Assembly: GCA_023458055.1 (NCBI GenBank) | Contig: JAEXAW010000016.1 | Span: 186,001-250,000 of the forward strand | Direction of reading: 5' to 3' | From: Pseudomonadota bacterium | GTDB lineage: Bacteria > Pseudomonadota > Alphaproteobacteria > Sphingomonadales > Sphingomonadaceae | Length of the DNA stretch: 64,000 nucleotides | Part shown: positions 1-6,740 of the stretch, one piece after another | Numbering within the stretch: the first letter of the stretch is position 1 | Layout of the letters: each line of letters opens with the position of its first letter | Notes under the pieces: model-generated | Database searches by the model: none | Seen by the model: only the letters and a program-made list of their open reading frames with translations | Told to the model about the DNA's origin: nothing | Program-made: the position numbers and the translations under genes

Positions 1-127
1 CGGAGGCAATCCGATACGTCAGCCCGAATAACCGAAGCGCCTCAAGGATGTGTTTTACATGCCGGGCGCATAAAGAAAGTTTGATTTTCGGTTTGAACGC
101 TTTTTTCACGATAGGGATAGAAAATCG
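1..127. other. Left edge, tail of an unidentified upstream gene
   Basis: Too short to assign. On the + strand one frame is open from base 2 to a TAA at 29-31 (last residues PIRQPE), which could be the C-terminus of a gene cut by the window edge. The stretch up to 127 is relatively AT-rich and probably holds the promoter of the DUF4167 gene. Confidence 0.25.
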
Positions 128-919
128 GTGATAAATAACCGTCAGGGCAACCGCCGTCGCGGTCGCAACAATAATAATCCGCGCCAGAACAACAATAATC
201 GGGGCGGGGGCGATAGCGGCAACCGTATTGACAGCCGTGCCCGGGGCAACGCCGCCCAGCTTCTGGAAAAATATAAAAATATGGCGCGGGATGCGCAGAC
301 GCAGGGTGACCGCGTGCTCACCGAATATTATCTCCAGTTCGCCGACCATTATTTCCGCGTGCTCGCCGATGTGCGTGCGCGGCAGGAAGAGCAACAGGCC
401 GAACGCCGCGCCCGTCATGAAGAACGCAGCCAGAATTGGCGCGAGGAAAATGAAGGCAGCGAGATTGAAGGCGTCGAACATGGCGTCGAGGGCGAATCGG
501 CCTATGACGATATGGGCGGGCAGGGTAACGCGCGCCGCGATGATATGCGTCAGGATAATGGCCGTCAGGATCATGAGGGCAGCTCCGATGATTTCGGTCA
601 GGAGGAGCGCGCCAGCCGTGGGCGTCCGCGCCGCGACACCAATCGCGCGGAACGTGGGGAACGCACCGAGCGTAATGATCGCGCTGCCCGGGGCGAACGC
701 CAGCCGCGTGGTCGCACCCGCAGCGATGATCAGCTGAATGGTCAGGAAACCCACGCTGATGAGCCGCTCGGCCTTGATGCGTCGCTGCTGCCGCCGTCGA
801 TTGCGCCAACCGTCACGACCGATGAAGCGCCTGCCGAGGTCGAGGTCGAAGTGGTGAAGCCGCGTCGCGGACGCCGCCCCAAGGCTGCGGTTGAAAGCAG
901 CGCCGAAGCGACCGAATAA
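128..919 (+). CDS. DUF4167 domain-containing protein
   Basis: Protein of 263 aa read from a GTG start. The N-terminus is rich in Asn, Arg and Gly (RRRGRNNNN), followed by a helical block at about residues 38-80 (LLEKYKNMARDAQ, ADHYFRVL). The rest is a long, highly charged, low-complexity region ending in a basic PRRGRRPK segment. This architecture is that of the alphaproteobacterial DUF4167 family, whose function is not known; the basic, disordered composition suggests nucleic-acid binding, which is inference. It lies directly upstream of tgt in the same direction, with 25 bases between its stop and the chosen tgt start. Confidence 0.85.
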   Translation: MINNRQGNRRRGRNNNNPRQNNNNRGGGDSGNRIDSRARGNAAQLLEKYKNMARDAQTQGDRVLTEYYLQFADHYFRVLADVRARQEEQQAERRARHEERSQNWREENEGSEIEGVEHGVEGESAYDDMGGQGNARRDDMRQDNGRQDHEGSSDDFGQEERASRGRPRRDTNRAERGERTERNDRAARGERQPRGRTRSDDQLNGQETHADEPLGLDASLLPPSIAPTVTTDEAPAEVEVEVVKPRRGRRPKAAVESSAEATE

Positions 920-944
920 GCCGTTTCATTCTAATGGTCCTTCG

Positions 945-2120
945 ATGACTGAACCCAACGCACCCGTTTTTGCGGCAAGCGATGCGGGCGCGGATCGTCC
1001 GCGCTTTGCTTTCTCGATTGCCGCAACCGACGGCAAAGCCCGCACCGGTACCATCCGCATGAAGCGGGGCGATATTCGCACGCCCGCTTTCATGCCGGTT
1101 GGCACAGCGGGCACGGTCAAGGGCATGCGCCCGGCCGAAGTCAAGGCGGCGGGCGCGGACATCATTCTGGGCAATACCTACCACCTCATGCTGCGCCCCG
1201 GTGCGGAGCGGGTGGCGAAGCTCGGCGGGCTTCATGCGCTCTCCGGCTGGCATGGGCCGATCTTGACCGATAGCGGCGGCTATCAGGTGATGAGTTTATC
1301 GGCGCTCACCAAAAGGTCGGAAGAGGGCGTGCAGTTTGCCAGCCACCTGGATGGCTCGCGGCACATGCTTTCCCCCGAACGCTCGATGGAAATTCAGCGG
1401 CTGTTGGGCTCCGACATTGTCATGACGTTTGATGAGTTGGTGCCGACCACCTCCACGCCGGACGAGCAGTTAAAGGCGATGGAACGCTCGATGCGCTGGG
1501 CGAAACGCTCGCGCGCCGGGTTTGATAGCGATGCGGCGCATAGCAGCCGCGCGGCGCTGTTTGGCATCCAGCAGGGCGCGCTCGACGAAGGGTTGCGCAA
1601 GGCCTCCGCCGATGCGCTGATCGACATCGGCTTTGATGGCTATGCGGTCGGCGGCCTTGCGGTTGGCGAAGGGCAGGAGGCGATGTTCGCCTGCCTCGAT
1701 TTCGCCCCCGACCAATTGCCGCAAGACAAGCCGCGCTACCTCATGGGTGTGGGCAAGCCTGATGATCTGGTGGGGGCGGTCGCGCGCGGCATTGATATGT
1801 TCGATTGCGTGTTGCCGACCCGCTCGGGCCGCAACGGGCAGGCTTTCACCTGGAACGGCCCGCTCAATATCCGCAACGCGAAATTTGCCGAAGATATGGG
1901 CCCGCTCGATGAACGCTGCGGATGCCCGGTGTGCCAGACGTGGAGCCGCGCCTATCTCCACCATCTCGTCAAGGCAGGCGAAATGCTCGGCGCCATGTTG
2001 ATGACGCAGCATAATATCCATTTTTATGAAGATTTGATGGCGGCCATGCGCGCGGCGATTGCAGAAGGACGCTTCGCGGCTTTCCAAGCGGATTTCCGCC
2101 GCGACTATCTCAAACAATAA
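945..2120 (+). CDS. tgt: Queuine tRNA-ribosyltransferase
   Basis: 391 aa. Tgt exchanges guanine at the wobble position of tRNAs with GUN anticodons for the queuosine precursor preQ1. Visible signatures are MPVGTAGTVKGM near the N-terminus, DSGGYQVMSL in the substrate pocket, FDCVLPTRSGRNGQ carrying the catalytic Asp, and the zinc site CGCPVC followed by LHH. The length matches the family (about 375-390 aa). The frame is open upstream to 891, inside the DUF4167 gene, but the ATG at 945 gives the normal N-terminus, so it is preferred. It converges with the phyP-like gene, 13 bp apart. Confidence 0.95.
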   Translation: MTEPNAPVFAASDAGADRPRFAFSIAATDGKARTGTIRMKRGDIRTPAFMPVGTAGTVKGMRPAEVKAAGADIILGNTYHLMLRPGAERVAKLGGLHALSGWHGPILTDSGGYQVMSLSALTKRSEEGVQFASHLDGSRHMLSPERSMEIQRLLGSDIVMTFDELVPTTSTPDEQLKAMERSMRWAKRSRAGFDSDAAHSSRAALFGIQQGALDEGLRKASADALIDIGFDGYAVGGLAVGEGQEAMFACLDFAPDQLPQDKPRYLMGVGKPDDLVGAVARGIDMFDCVLPTRSGRNGQAFTWNGPLNIRNAKFAEDMGPLDERCGCPVCQTWSRAYLHHLVKAGEMLGAMLMTQHNIHFYEDLMAAMRAAIAEGRFAAFQADFRRDYLKQ

Positions 2121-2133
2121 GCGGGCATTCGGG

Positions 2134-3924
2134 TCAATCCAGCGTGCTGAAGCGGATCTGGTAGCTGCCTTTTTCCGCATCATAAACAAGCGGCTGGCGC
2201 AATTGCCGTGACAATCCGGTGAGCACGCGCCCGAACCGCGTTTCCAGGAGGTGATCAAGCGTGTCGCTGGCGATAAGGCTGTCCGATTGGATCAAAAGCT
2301 CGGCCATTCTTTCCTCCGCTTCGCGCAGAACCGAGATTTTCATTGGCGCACCTACGCCTGAAAGCAGCGCCAGTTCGCCGATTTCCGTCACCAGAAAGCC
2401 GATCGGAACGGCGATATCCTGCTGGATTTGCATCGCGTCCGCCTTGACCGTGACCGACATGCTTCCATCCAGCGGACTGGTGCCGCGCAGATTGGCCGCG
2501 AGTTCGCTCAGCAGCGGGCGCAGCGCAATGCCTTCATTTTCTTCCAATTCGGCGAAATGGTTGCGATGCACCGCCGAAAGCGCATCGACGCGGCGCTGGA
2601 TCGAGCGATAGGCGTCGATGGCTCCGGGGGTGGTCGCCGACCGGCTATGGATATTGAGCAGGCTGGCGATGATCTGGAGGTTGTTTTTGACGCGGTGATG
2701 CACTTCGCGGGTGAGCAAGGTCTGCTTCTCGAGACCGGTCGCAAGGGCGCGTTTATCGCGGGCCACCATATCGGACAGGTCGGCCATATCCTGTTCCAGC
2801 TCGGTAATTTCAGACGCAATCGCCGCGCTGCGGGGGTGGGGGCGATAATGCTGCCCGGGCCGGTACATCGACACGCTGCTCTGGATTTCGCGCAAGGGTT
2901 TGAGCATCAACTGGTTGACCAATACCCAGGCAAGACCACCCGCGAGCAGCCACATACCGATCGGCGCGACGAAAGAGATGATGTCGCTGCGCGACAAGGA
3001 TTTGCGATACGCGCCGATTTCGAGATTCGCGCCCGTCTTGCCGACAGGCGTTGTTACGGACAGCGTGTTGCCCGGCAACCATGTTCCCAATTGTTCGGAC
3101 AAGGTGATCTGGCGATCATCCTTGGTGAGATACAAATTATAGGCCGGAAGCCTTGTCGAGGGATCAACCATGTCCTGCAACATGGAAACCGGATAAACCA
3201 GCAAGGCAACCAGCTTTGTGCCGTTAATATCGGTCAGCGGAATGACATCAACGACCGACTGGAGATCATGGCTGATCTTGAACTGTGCACCGCCGGTCGC
3301 CATGCGGGAGAGTTCGGTATCGTCGTTGGTTGTCGTTTCGTGGCATAAATGCGTCCCGTCATTGGCGCGCACGATATGCAGTTCGGGAGCGACATCCTTG
3401 GTTGATACCAAGGCCCGGCTGATGCTGGCGCAAAGACCGCGATTATGGGTCTCGATATCGGAGGCCGGTAGTGCGGATTGGGGAGTATCGCCATCAACGG
3501 GCGTCGGTGCTGCCTCTGCCTGTTGCGGATCGGCATCGAATGCGGCGAGCGGGCGGCGCACCAGATCTTCGTCGGTAACGACCGTCGAGGCGATCCGCCG
3601 CGCGAGTTCCTGATTGGCGGCCGTCAACAAAAGCTGCCGCTCGGCATCGCCTGCGCTGGCCGACTGGATGTTGGCAATGAGCGTGATGAGCGCGAGCGGC
3701 GCCAACGCAAACAGGATCAGCAAAAACAGCTTGCGTCCCGTCGGCATGGTGTAAAAATATTTGATGACGGGATTAAGCGGGCCGAAGCGCAAGGCTTTCG
3801 AACCCAACGGGAACCGGGTGCGTCGTGCCGCACCGGTTGGCGATAACCCGTCCGAACCCCCTTCCTTGGACGCCAAAGCGACAGGGTCCCGGTCTACCAC
3901 CGTCTCTGTTGGTTGCGCATCCAT
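2134..3924 (-). CDS. phyP: PhyP-like HisKA_2 sensor protein of the general stress response
   Basis: 596 aa. Transmembrane segments lie at about residues 65-85 and 317-337 around a periplasmic sensor region. A HisKA_2 dimerisation motif follows, EVHHRVKNNLQ, with the likely phospho-accepting His near residue 410. The ATPase part is degenerate: where a kinase N-box would have ELxTNAxKH-like sequence it reads VTEIGELAL without the Asn, and no DxGxG box is seen. In Sphingomonas a membrane HisKA_2 protein at this locus, PhyP, is a negative regulator of PhyR and probably a phosphatase; position and degeneration fit that better than an active kinase. A GGAAC-N16-GGTT promoter lies about 70-90 bp upstream of the ATG, so EcfG probably drives it in a feedback loop. 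The symbol is assigned by locus, not by alignment. Confidence 0.75.
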   Translation of the reverse strand: MDAQPTETVVDRDPVALASKEGGSDGLSPTGAARRTRFPLGSKALRFGPLNPVIKYFYTMPTGRKLFLLILFALAPLALITLIANIQSASAGDAERQLLLTAANQELARRIASTVVTDEDLVRRPLAAFDADPQQAEAAPTPVDGDTPQSALPASDIETHNRGLCASISRALVSTKDVAPELHIVRANDGTHLCHETTTNDDTELSRMATGGAQFKISHDLQSVVDVIPLTDINGTKLVALLVYPVSMLQDMVDPSTRLPAYNLYLTKDDRQITLSEQLGTWLPGNTLSVTTPVGKTGANLEIGAYRKSLSRSDIISFVAPIGMWLLAGGLAWVLVNQLMLKPLREIQSSVSMYRPGQHYRPHPRSAAIASEITELEQDMADLSDMVARDKRALATGLEKQTLLTREVHHRVKNNLQIIASLLNIHSRSATTPGAIDAYRSIQRRVDALSAVHRNHFAELEENEGIALRPLLSELAANLRGTSPLDGSMSVTVKADAMQIQQDIAVPIGFLVTEIGELALLSGVGAPMKISVLREAEERMAELLIQSDSLIASDTLDHLLETRFGRVLTGLSRQLRQPLVYDAEKGSYQIRFSTLD

Positions 3925-3991
3925 GGTCCAGCCGAATCCCGTTTACCCGCTAAATCGTTCGTGGCCGGTGCCCCCACACCGCAACTGACAT

Positions 3992-4016
3992 AACCCCGCA
4001 AACCACACCCGGTTCC
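3992..4016 (-). promoter_or_regulatory. Predicted EcfG-type promoter of the phyP-like gene
   Basis: On the - strand GGAAC (4016-4012) and GGTT (3995-3992) are separated by 16 bp. The alphaproteobacterial EcfG consensus is GGAAC-N16/17-CGTT; the -10 differs in one base. A start site about 7 bases downstream would give a leader of about 60 nt before the ATG at 3924. The same spacing and -10 variant recur before nepR. Confidence 0.6.
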
Positions 4017-4099
4017 AGAGTTAATTAACCTCGAACATGGATTTGATATGGGGGTGCCGCAATTATATCGTGCGGCAGCAAAATCAAGTCGCGCGGCGT

Positions 4100-4300
4100 T
4101 CAGCCCAGCCGCTTCAGCAAATCCATCATGCTGTCGGGCACATCTTCTTCGACTGCGGTCTGATAAACATGGCGCAATGACGTCGAAAGACGGTCAAGCT
4201 TTTCCGCATCCTTGCCTGAAAGCCCCACGCCGTTTCCGGGTTTCTTGTCCTTAGCTGAGGGCGCGTCCGCCCTATCCTTCTTGTCCATTCCCATTCCCAT
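4100..4300 (-). CDS. nepR: NepR anti-sigma factor
   Basis: About 66 aa from the ATG at 4300; ATGs at 4294 and 4288 are also possible. NepR binds and silences the sigma factor EcfG until phosphorylated PhyR takes it over. The protein has a Lys/Asp-rich N-terminus (MDKKDRADAPSAKDKK) and then the NepR core, LDRLSTSLRHVYQTAVEED, ending in DLLKRLG. It is divergent from phyR, as in most Alphaproteobacteria. The frame stays open to an ATG at 4435 placed just behind a predicted EcfG-type promoter, so a 111-aa form with an N-terminal extension cannot be excluded; the short form matches the usual NepR size of about 60 aa. Confidence 0.88.
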   Translation of the reverse strand: MGMGMDKKDRADAPSAKDKKPGNGVGLSGKDAEKLDRLSTSLRHVYQTAVEEDVPDSMMDLLKRLG

Positions 4301-4444
4301 TTGAGAAAATTCTATATCTTTCACCCGGAGCCATTCTTGTTTTTCCGAACGAAACGCAACCCCATCCAATCTTGACGACATACAAAATAACAAAGGCGGC
4401 GCATGCGCTCGGGCATGTGCCGTTGAAATTTTCATGACAGATGA

Positions 4445-4469
4445 AACCTATTTGCCGTTCATTGGTTCC
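4445..4469 (-). promoter_or_regulatory. Predicted EcfG-type promoter of nepR
   Basis: On the - strand GGAAC (4469-4465) and GGTT (4448-4445) are 16 bp apart, matching GGAAC-N16-CGTT except for the first base of the -10. It lies in the nepR-phyR intergenic region and points to nepR. No comparable motif reads toward phyR. Confidence 0.6.
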
Positions 4470-4578
4470 ATCCACTCCAGCTTAAACTTCGCTTTTGGGC
4501 GGGTTGTCATCGTTAACGTCGATCAACCATTGCGTAAGTTATTGTTTTTATTAGTCCGTTTGGGGAGGAATTGCCTGA

Positions 4579-5373
4579 ATGTCGCTCGGTCAAAAAATTG
4601 CACCGCATCTTCCATTTTTACGTCGCTATGCGCGTGCGCTTACCGGATCTCAGGATAATGGCGATGCTTATGTGCGCGCCGCGCTCGAGGCGCTGATTGC
4701 GGCACCGGACGAATTTCCGGCGGACGTCGAACCCCGCCTCGGCCTTTACCGGACGTTCGAAGCCATCTGGAGGAGCGCGGGCGAGAATAGTGCGATTGCA
4801 GAAATCCCCGGCGATGCCGCCGAACAGATTGCCGCGCAGCGCCTGTCGCGCATTTCCCCCCGGTCGCGTCAAGCCTTGTTGCTGACGGCTATGGAAGGTT
4901 TCACGCCGGAAGATGCCGGTTATATTCTCGATACCGACCCCGCTTCGGTCAAAATGCTGGTGTCCGAAGCGCTGGCCGATATTGACGAGCAGACCAAAGC
5001 GCGCGTGCTGATCATCGAGGATGAACCGATCATCGCGATGGACATCGAAACCATCGTGCGTGATCTCGGCCATGAAGTCACCGGCGTTGCCGTAACCCGC
5101 GACGAAGCGGTGGCCGAGGCGAAAGCCAACCCGCCGACGCTGGTTCTGAGCGATATCCAGCTTGCCGACAATAGCTCCGGCATTGATGCGGTCCAGGACA
5201 TATTAAACGATCATGCGGTGCCCGTGATCTTCATCACCGCCTTTCCGGAACGCTTGTTGACCGGGGATCGTCCGGAGCCGACCTTCCTCATCACCAAACC
5301 GTTCCAGTCGGCAACGGTGAAGGCAGCGATTTCGCAGGCATTATTCTTCAACGAAGCGACTGTGCCCGCCTGA
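4579..5373 (+). CDS. phyR: Response regulator PhyR (sigma-factor mimic)
   Basis: 264 aa. Residues 1-130 form the sigma-like domain (regions 2 and 4, e.g. SRISPRSRQALLLTAMEGF), which mimics an ECF sigma factor and captures NepR after phosphorylation. Residues 140-262 are a receiver domain: RVLIIEDEPI acidic pocket, phospho-acceptor Asp192 in LSDIQL, ITAFPE, and the conserved Lys in ITKPF. This domain order is diagnostic of PhyR. The start is set by GGGGAGGAA about 7 bases before the ATG. Divergent from nepR; ecfG follows 211 bp downstream. Confidence 0.96.
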   Translation: MSLGQKIAPHLPFLRRYARALTGSQDNGDAYVRAALEALIAAPDEFPADVEPRLGLYRTFEAIWRSAGENSAIAEIPGDAAEQIAAQRLSRISPRSRQALLLTAMEGFTPEDAGYILDTDPASVKMLVSEALADIDEQTKARVLIIEDEPIIAMDIETIVRDLGHEVTGVAVTRDEAVAEAKANPPTLVLSDIQLADNSSGIDAVQDILNDHAVPVIFITAFPERLLTGDRPEPTFLITKPFQSATVKAAISQALFFNEATVPA

Positions 5374-5390
5374 TTGCGGTCTCCATCGCC

Positions 5391-5434
5391 AAAAGCACCA
5401 ACGCCCAAAGCACCAACGCCAAAAGACCAACGGC
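5391..5434 (+). repeat. Short tandem repeat between phyR and ecfG
   Basis: Three imperfect units of about 15 bp built on AAAAGCACCAACGCC, at 5391-5405, 5406-5420 and 5421-5434, starting 17 bp after the phyR stop. No function is evident. Confidence 0.7.
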
Positions 5435-5493
5435 GGAAAACCGTTACTTGGTGTAAAAAGGTGAAAATCTGGACGTTTAACAGGAATGTAAAA

Positions 5494-5522
5494 TTGGCGT
5501 TTCATTTAGATTCGTCTATATG
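5494..5522 (+). promoter_or_regulatory. Candidate sigma70-type promoter of ecfG
   Basis: TTGGCG (5494-5499), 17-bp spacer, TATATG (5517-5522), giving a leader of about 55 nt. No GGAAC-N16-CGTT motif is visible before ecfG, unlike the other genes of this locus. Confidence 0.45.
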
Positions 5523-5584
5523 CATGTTTCATGGGAGTCCGCGTTGCATCATGCCGCGTCGGATCGGGGAGAATTAAGCCATTG

Positions 5585-6247
5585 ATGGCTAAGCGTGACG
5601 ACAATTTGGATGCTGGCCGCGCGTCAGCCGAGTCCGCACCCGATTCGCAGCGCGAAGGCGCGACTGTGGATCGCCTGTCGGACGACGACTTCCGCGATCA
5701 GCTGGGGGCGGTGATCCCGCATCTGCGCGCGTTCGGTCGCTCGCTGTCGGGCAACCGTGATACGGCGGATGATCTGGTGCAGGAAACCTTGCTCAAGGCA
5801 TGGGCCGCACGCGCACGCTTTCATGCCGGAACCAGCATGCGGGCGTGGACCTTCACCATCCTGCGCAACCTGTTCCTGTCGCAAATGCGACGCGCGCGCT
5901 TCAAGGGCGATTGGGACGACCTCACCGCCGAGCGCAGTCTGGCCGCACCGGCGAGCCAGGATGGCAGCGTTAATCTGTCGGATATGCAGCGCGCGCTGAT
6001 GCTCTTGCCGCAGAACCAGCGGGAAGCGCTCATTCTGGTCGGCGCGGGCGGCTTTGCCTATGAAGAAGCGGCCGACATTTGCGGCGTGGCTGTCGGTACG
6101 ATCAAGAGCCGTGTTGCACGCGGACGGGTCGCGCTCGAAGAAATTATGAGCGGCGGCGAACTTCCCAAGCGGTCGGATTCGGGCATGTCGGGGGAAGCTG
6201 CGCTTACCGAAATCCTGCGCGATGTGGACCGGCTTAGCCGCTCCTGA
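5585..6247 (+). CDS. ecfG: ECF sigma factor EcfG, general stress response
   Basis: 220 aa. Region 2 includes ADDLVQETLLKAW and FTILRNLFLSQMRR; region 4 includes LLPQNQREALILVGAGGF and GVAVGTIKSRVARGR, the recognition helix-turn-helix. Sequence and position next to phyR/nepR place it in the EcfG (ECF15) group, which directs RNA polymerase to GGAAC-N16/17-CGTT promoters. The frame continues to a GTG at 5531, but the ATG at 5585 (or the TTG at 5582) behind GGGGAGAA gives the usual N-terminus. A short tail follows region 4. Confidence 0.95.
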   Translation: MAKRDDNLDAGRASAESAPDSQREGATVDRLSDDDFRDQLGAVIPHLRAFGRSLSGNRDTADDLVQETLLKAWAARARFHAGTSMRAWTFTILRNLFLSQMRRARFKGDWDDLTAERSLAAPASQDGSVNLSDMQRALMLLPQNQREALILVGAGGFAYEEAADICGVAVGTIKSRVARGRVALEEIMSGGELPKRSDSGMSGEAALTEILRDVDRLSRS

Positions 6248-6266
6248 GCATCCGCGCCGGATGCTC
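6246..6266 (+). terminator. Hairpin at the end of ecfG
   Basis: Perfect inverted repeat GAGCATCCG-CGC-CGGATGCTC whose left arm overlaps the ecfG stop codon. No T-tract follows, so it may act as a stabilising 3' hairpin rather than a classical intrinsic terminator. Confidence 0.5.
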
Positions 6267-6369
6267 TCCGCCCATCAAAACGGTCTCACATAATAAATCC
6301 GGCAGACGCTGATTCCGCAGGGCGGCATTTCCAACGCTTGTGATTCAGCGTGCCGTTCGTGCGCTTGGA

Positions 6370-6582
6370 TTACCCCAGACGCGCAAGCAAATCGGCAAAG
6401 CCGTCATCCGTGCCATCGCTCGCCACTTCAAATCCGTGGCGCAGACTTGCGCCGATACGGTCGAGTGCGCGATGGCTCGCTTCGGAAAGATTGGCACCGG
6501 ACGCACAGCGACTGGCAGGGCGATTCTGTCGCCCGCACGAGACGCGCTGCGCGTCCTGCCCAGTGCTCGTTTGCGTATTCAT
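6370..6582 (-). CDS. Second NepR-like small protein (NepR paralogue)
   Basis: 70 aa from the ATG at 6582. The C-terminal half matches the nepR product of this same locus: LDRIGASLRH against LDRLSTSLRH, and the identical-type ending DLLARLG against DLLKRLG. The N-terminal 30 residues are polar and lack the Lys-rich character of NepR. The gene is convergent with ecfG, 122 bp apart, and its ATG lies 10 bases behind a perfect GGAAC-N16-CGTT promoter, so EcfG should control it and the mRNA would be leaderless or nearly so. It probably binds EcfG, PhyR or another ECF sigma factor. The core similarity is seen directly; the role is inferred. Easily missed because it is short. Confidence 0.72.
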   Translation of the reverse strand: MNTQTSTGQDAQRVSCGRQNRPASRCASGANLSEASHRALDRIGASLRHGFEVASDGTDDGFADLLARLG

Positions 6583-6591
6583 GGGAAGGTT

Positions 6592-6616
6592 AACGGAACG
6601 AATCGCCGCAGGTTCC
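6592..6616 (-). promoter_or_regulatory. Consensus EcfG-type promoter of the second nepR-like gene
   Basis: On the - strand GGAAC (6616-6612), 16-bp spacer, CGTT (6595-6592): an exact match to the GGAAC-N16/17-CGTT consensus. The expected start site at about 6584-6586 is only a few bases from the ATG at 6582. Confidence 0.72.
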
Positions 6617-6740
6617 CTTATTTTTACGGATATTCTTCTTTTAAATATGCGCCTCGCCGGGCGTTGATGCATAGAAGCTGCTTGCGAAAGCACATGAATC
6701 CGCCAAAGAGAGCCGATTGGACCAGCGGGACGGGACGGGC

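Noticed and set aside
35..73. Short C-terminus-like reading KRLKDVFYMPGA before a TAA
   Set aside because: The same frame has a stop at 29-31 and no start codon before it, so it cannot be the end of a gene as given.
2428..3348. Long + strand frame opposite the phyP-like gene
   Set aside because: Antisense shadow; no family motif, while the - strand frame has clear sensor-kinase features.
5431..5508. EcfG-type promoter before ecfG itself
   Set aside because: GGAAA and GGAAT strings occur, but no CGTT or GGTT at 16-17 bp spacing follows them.
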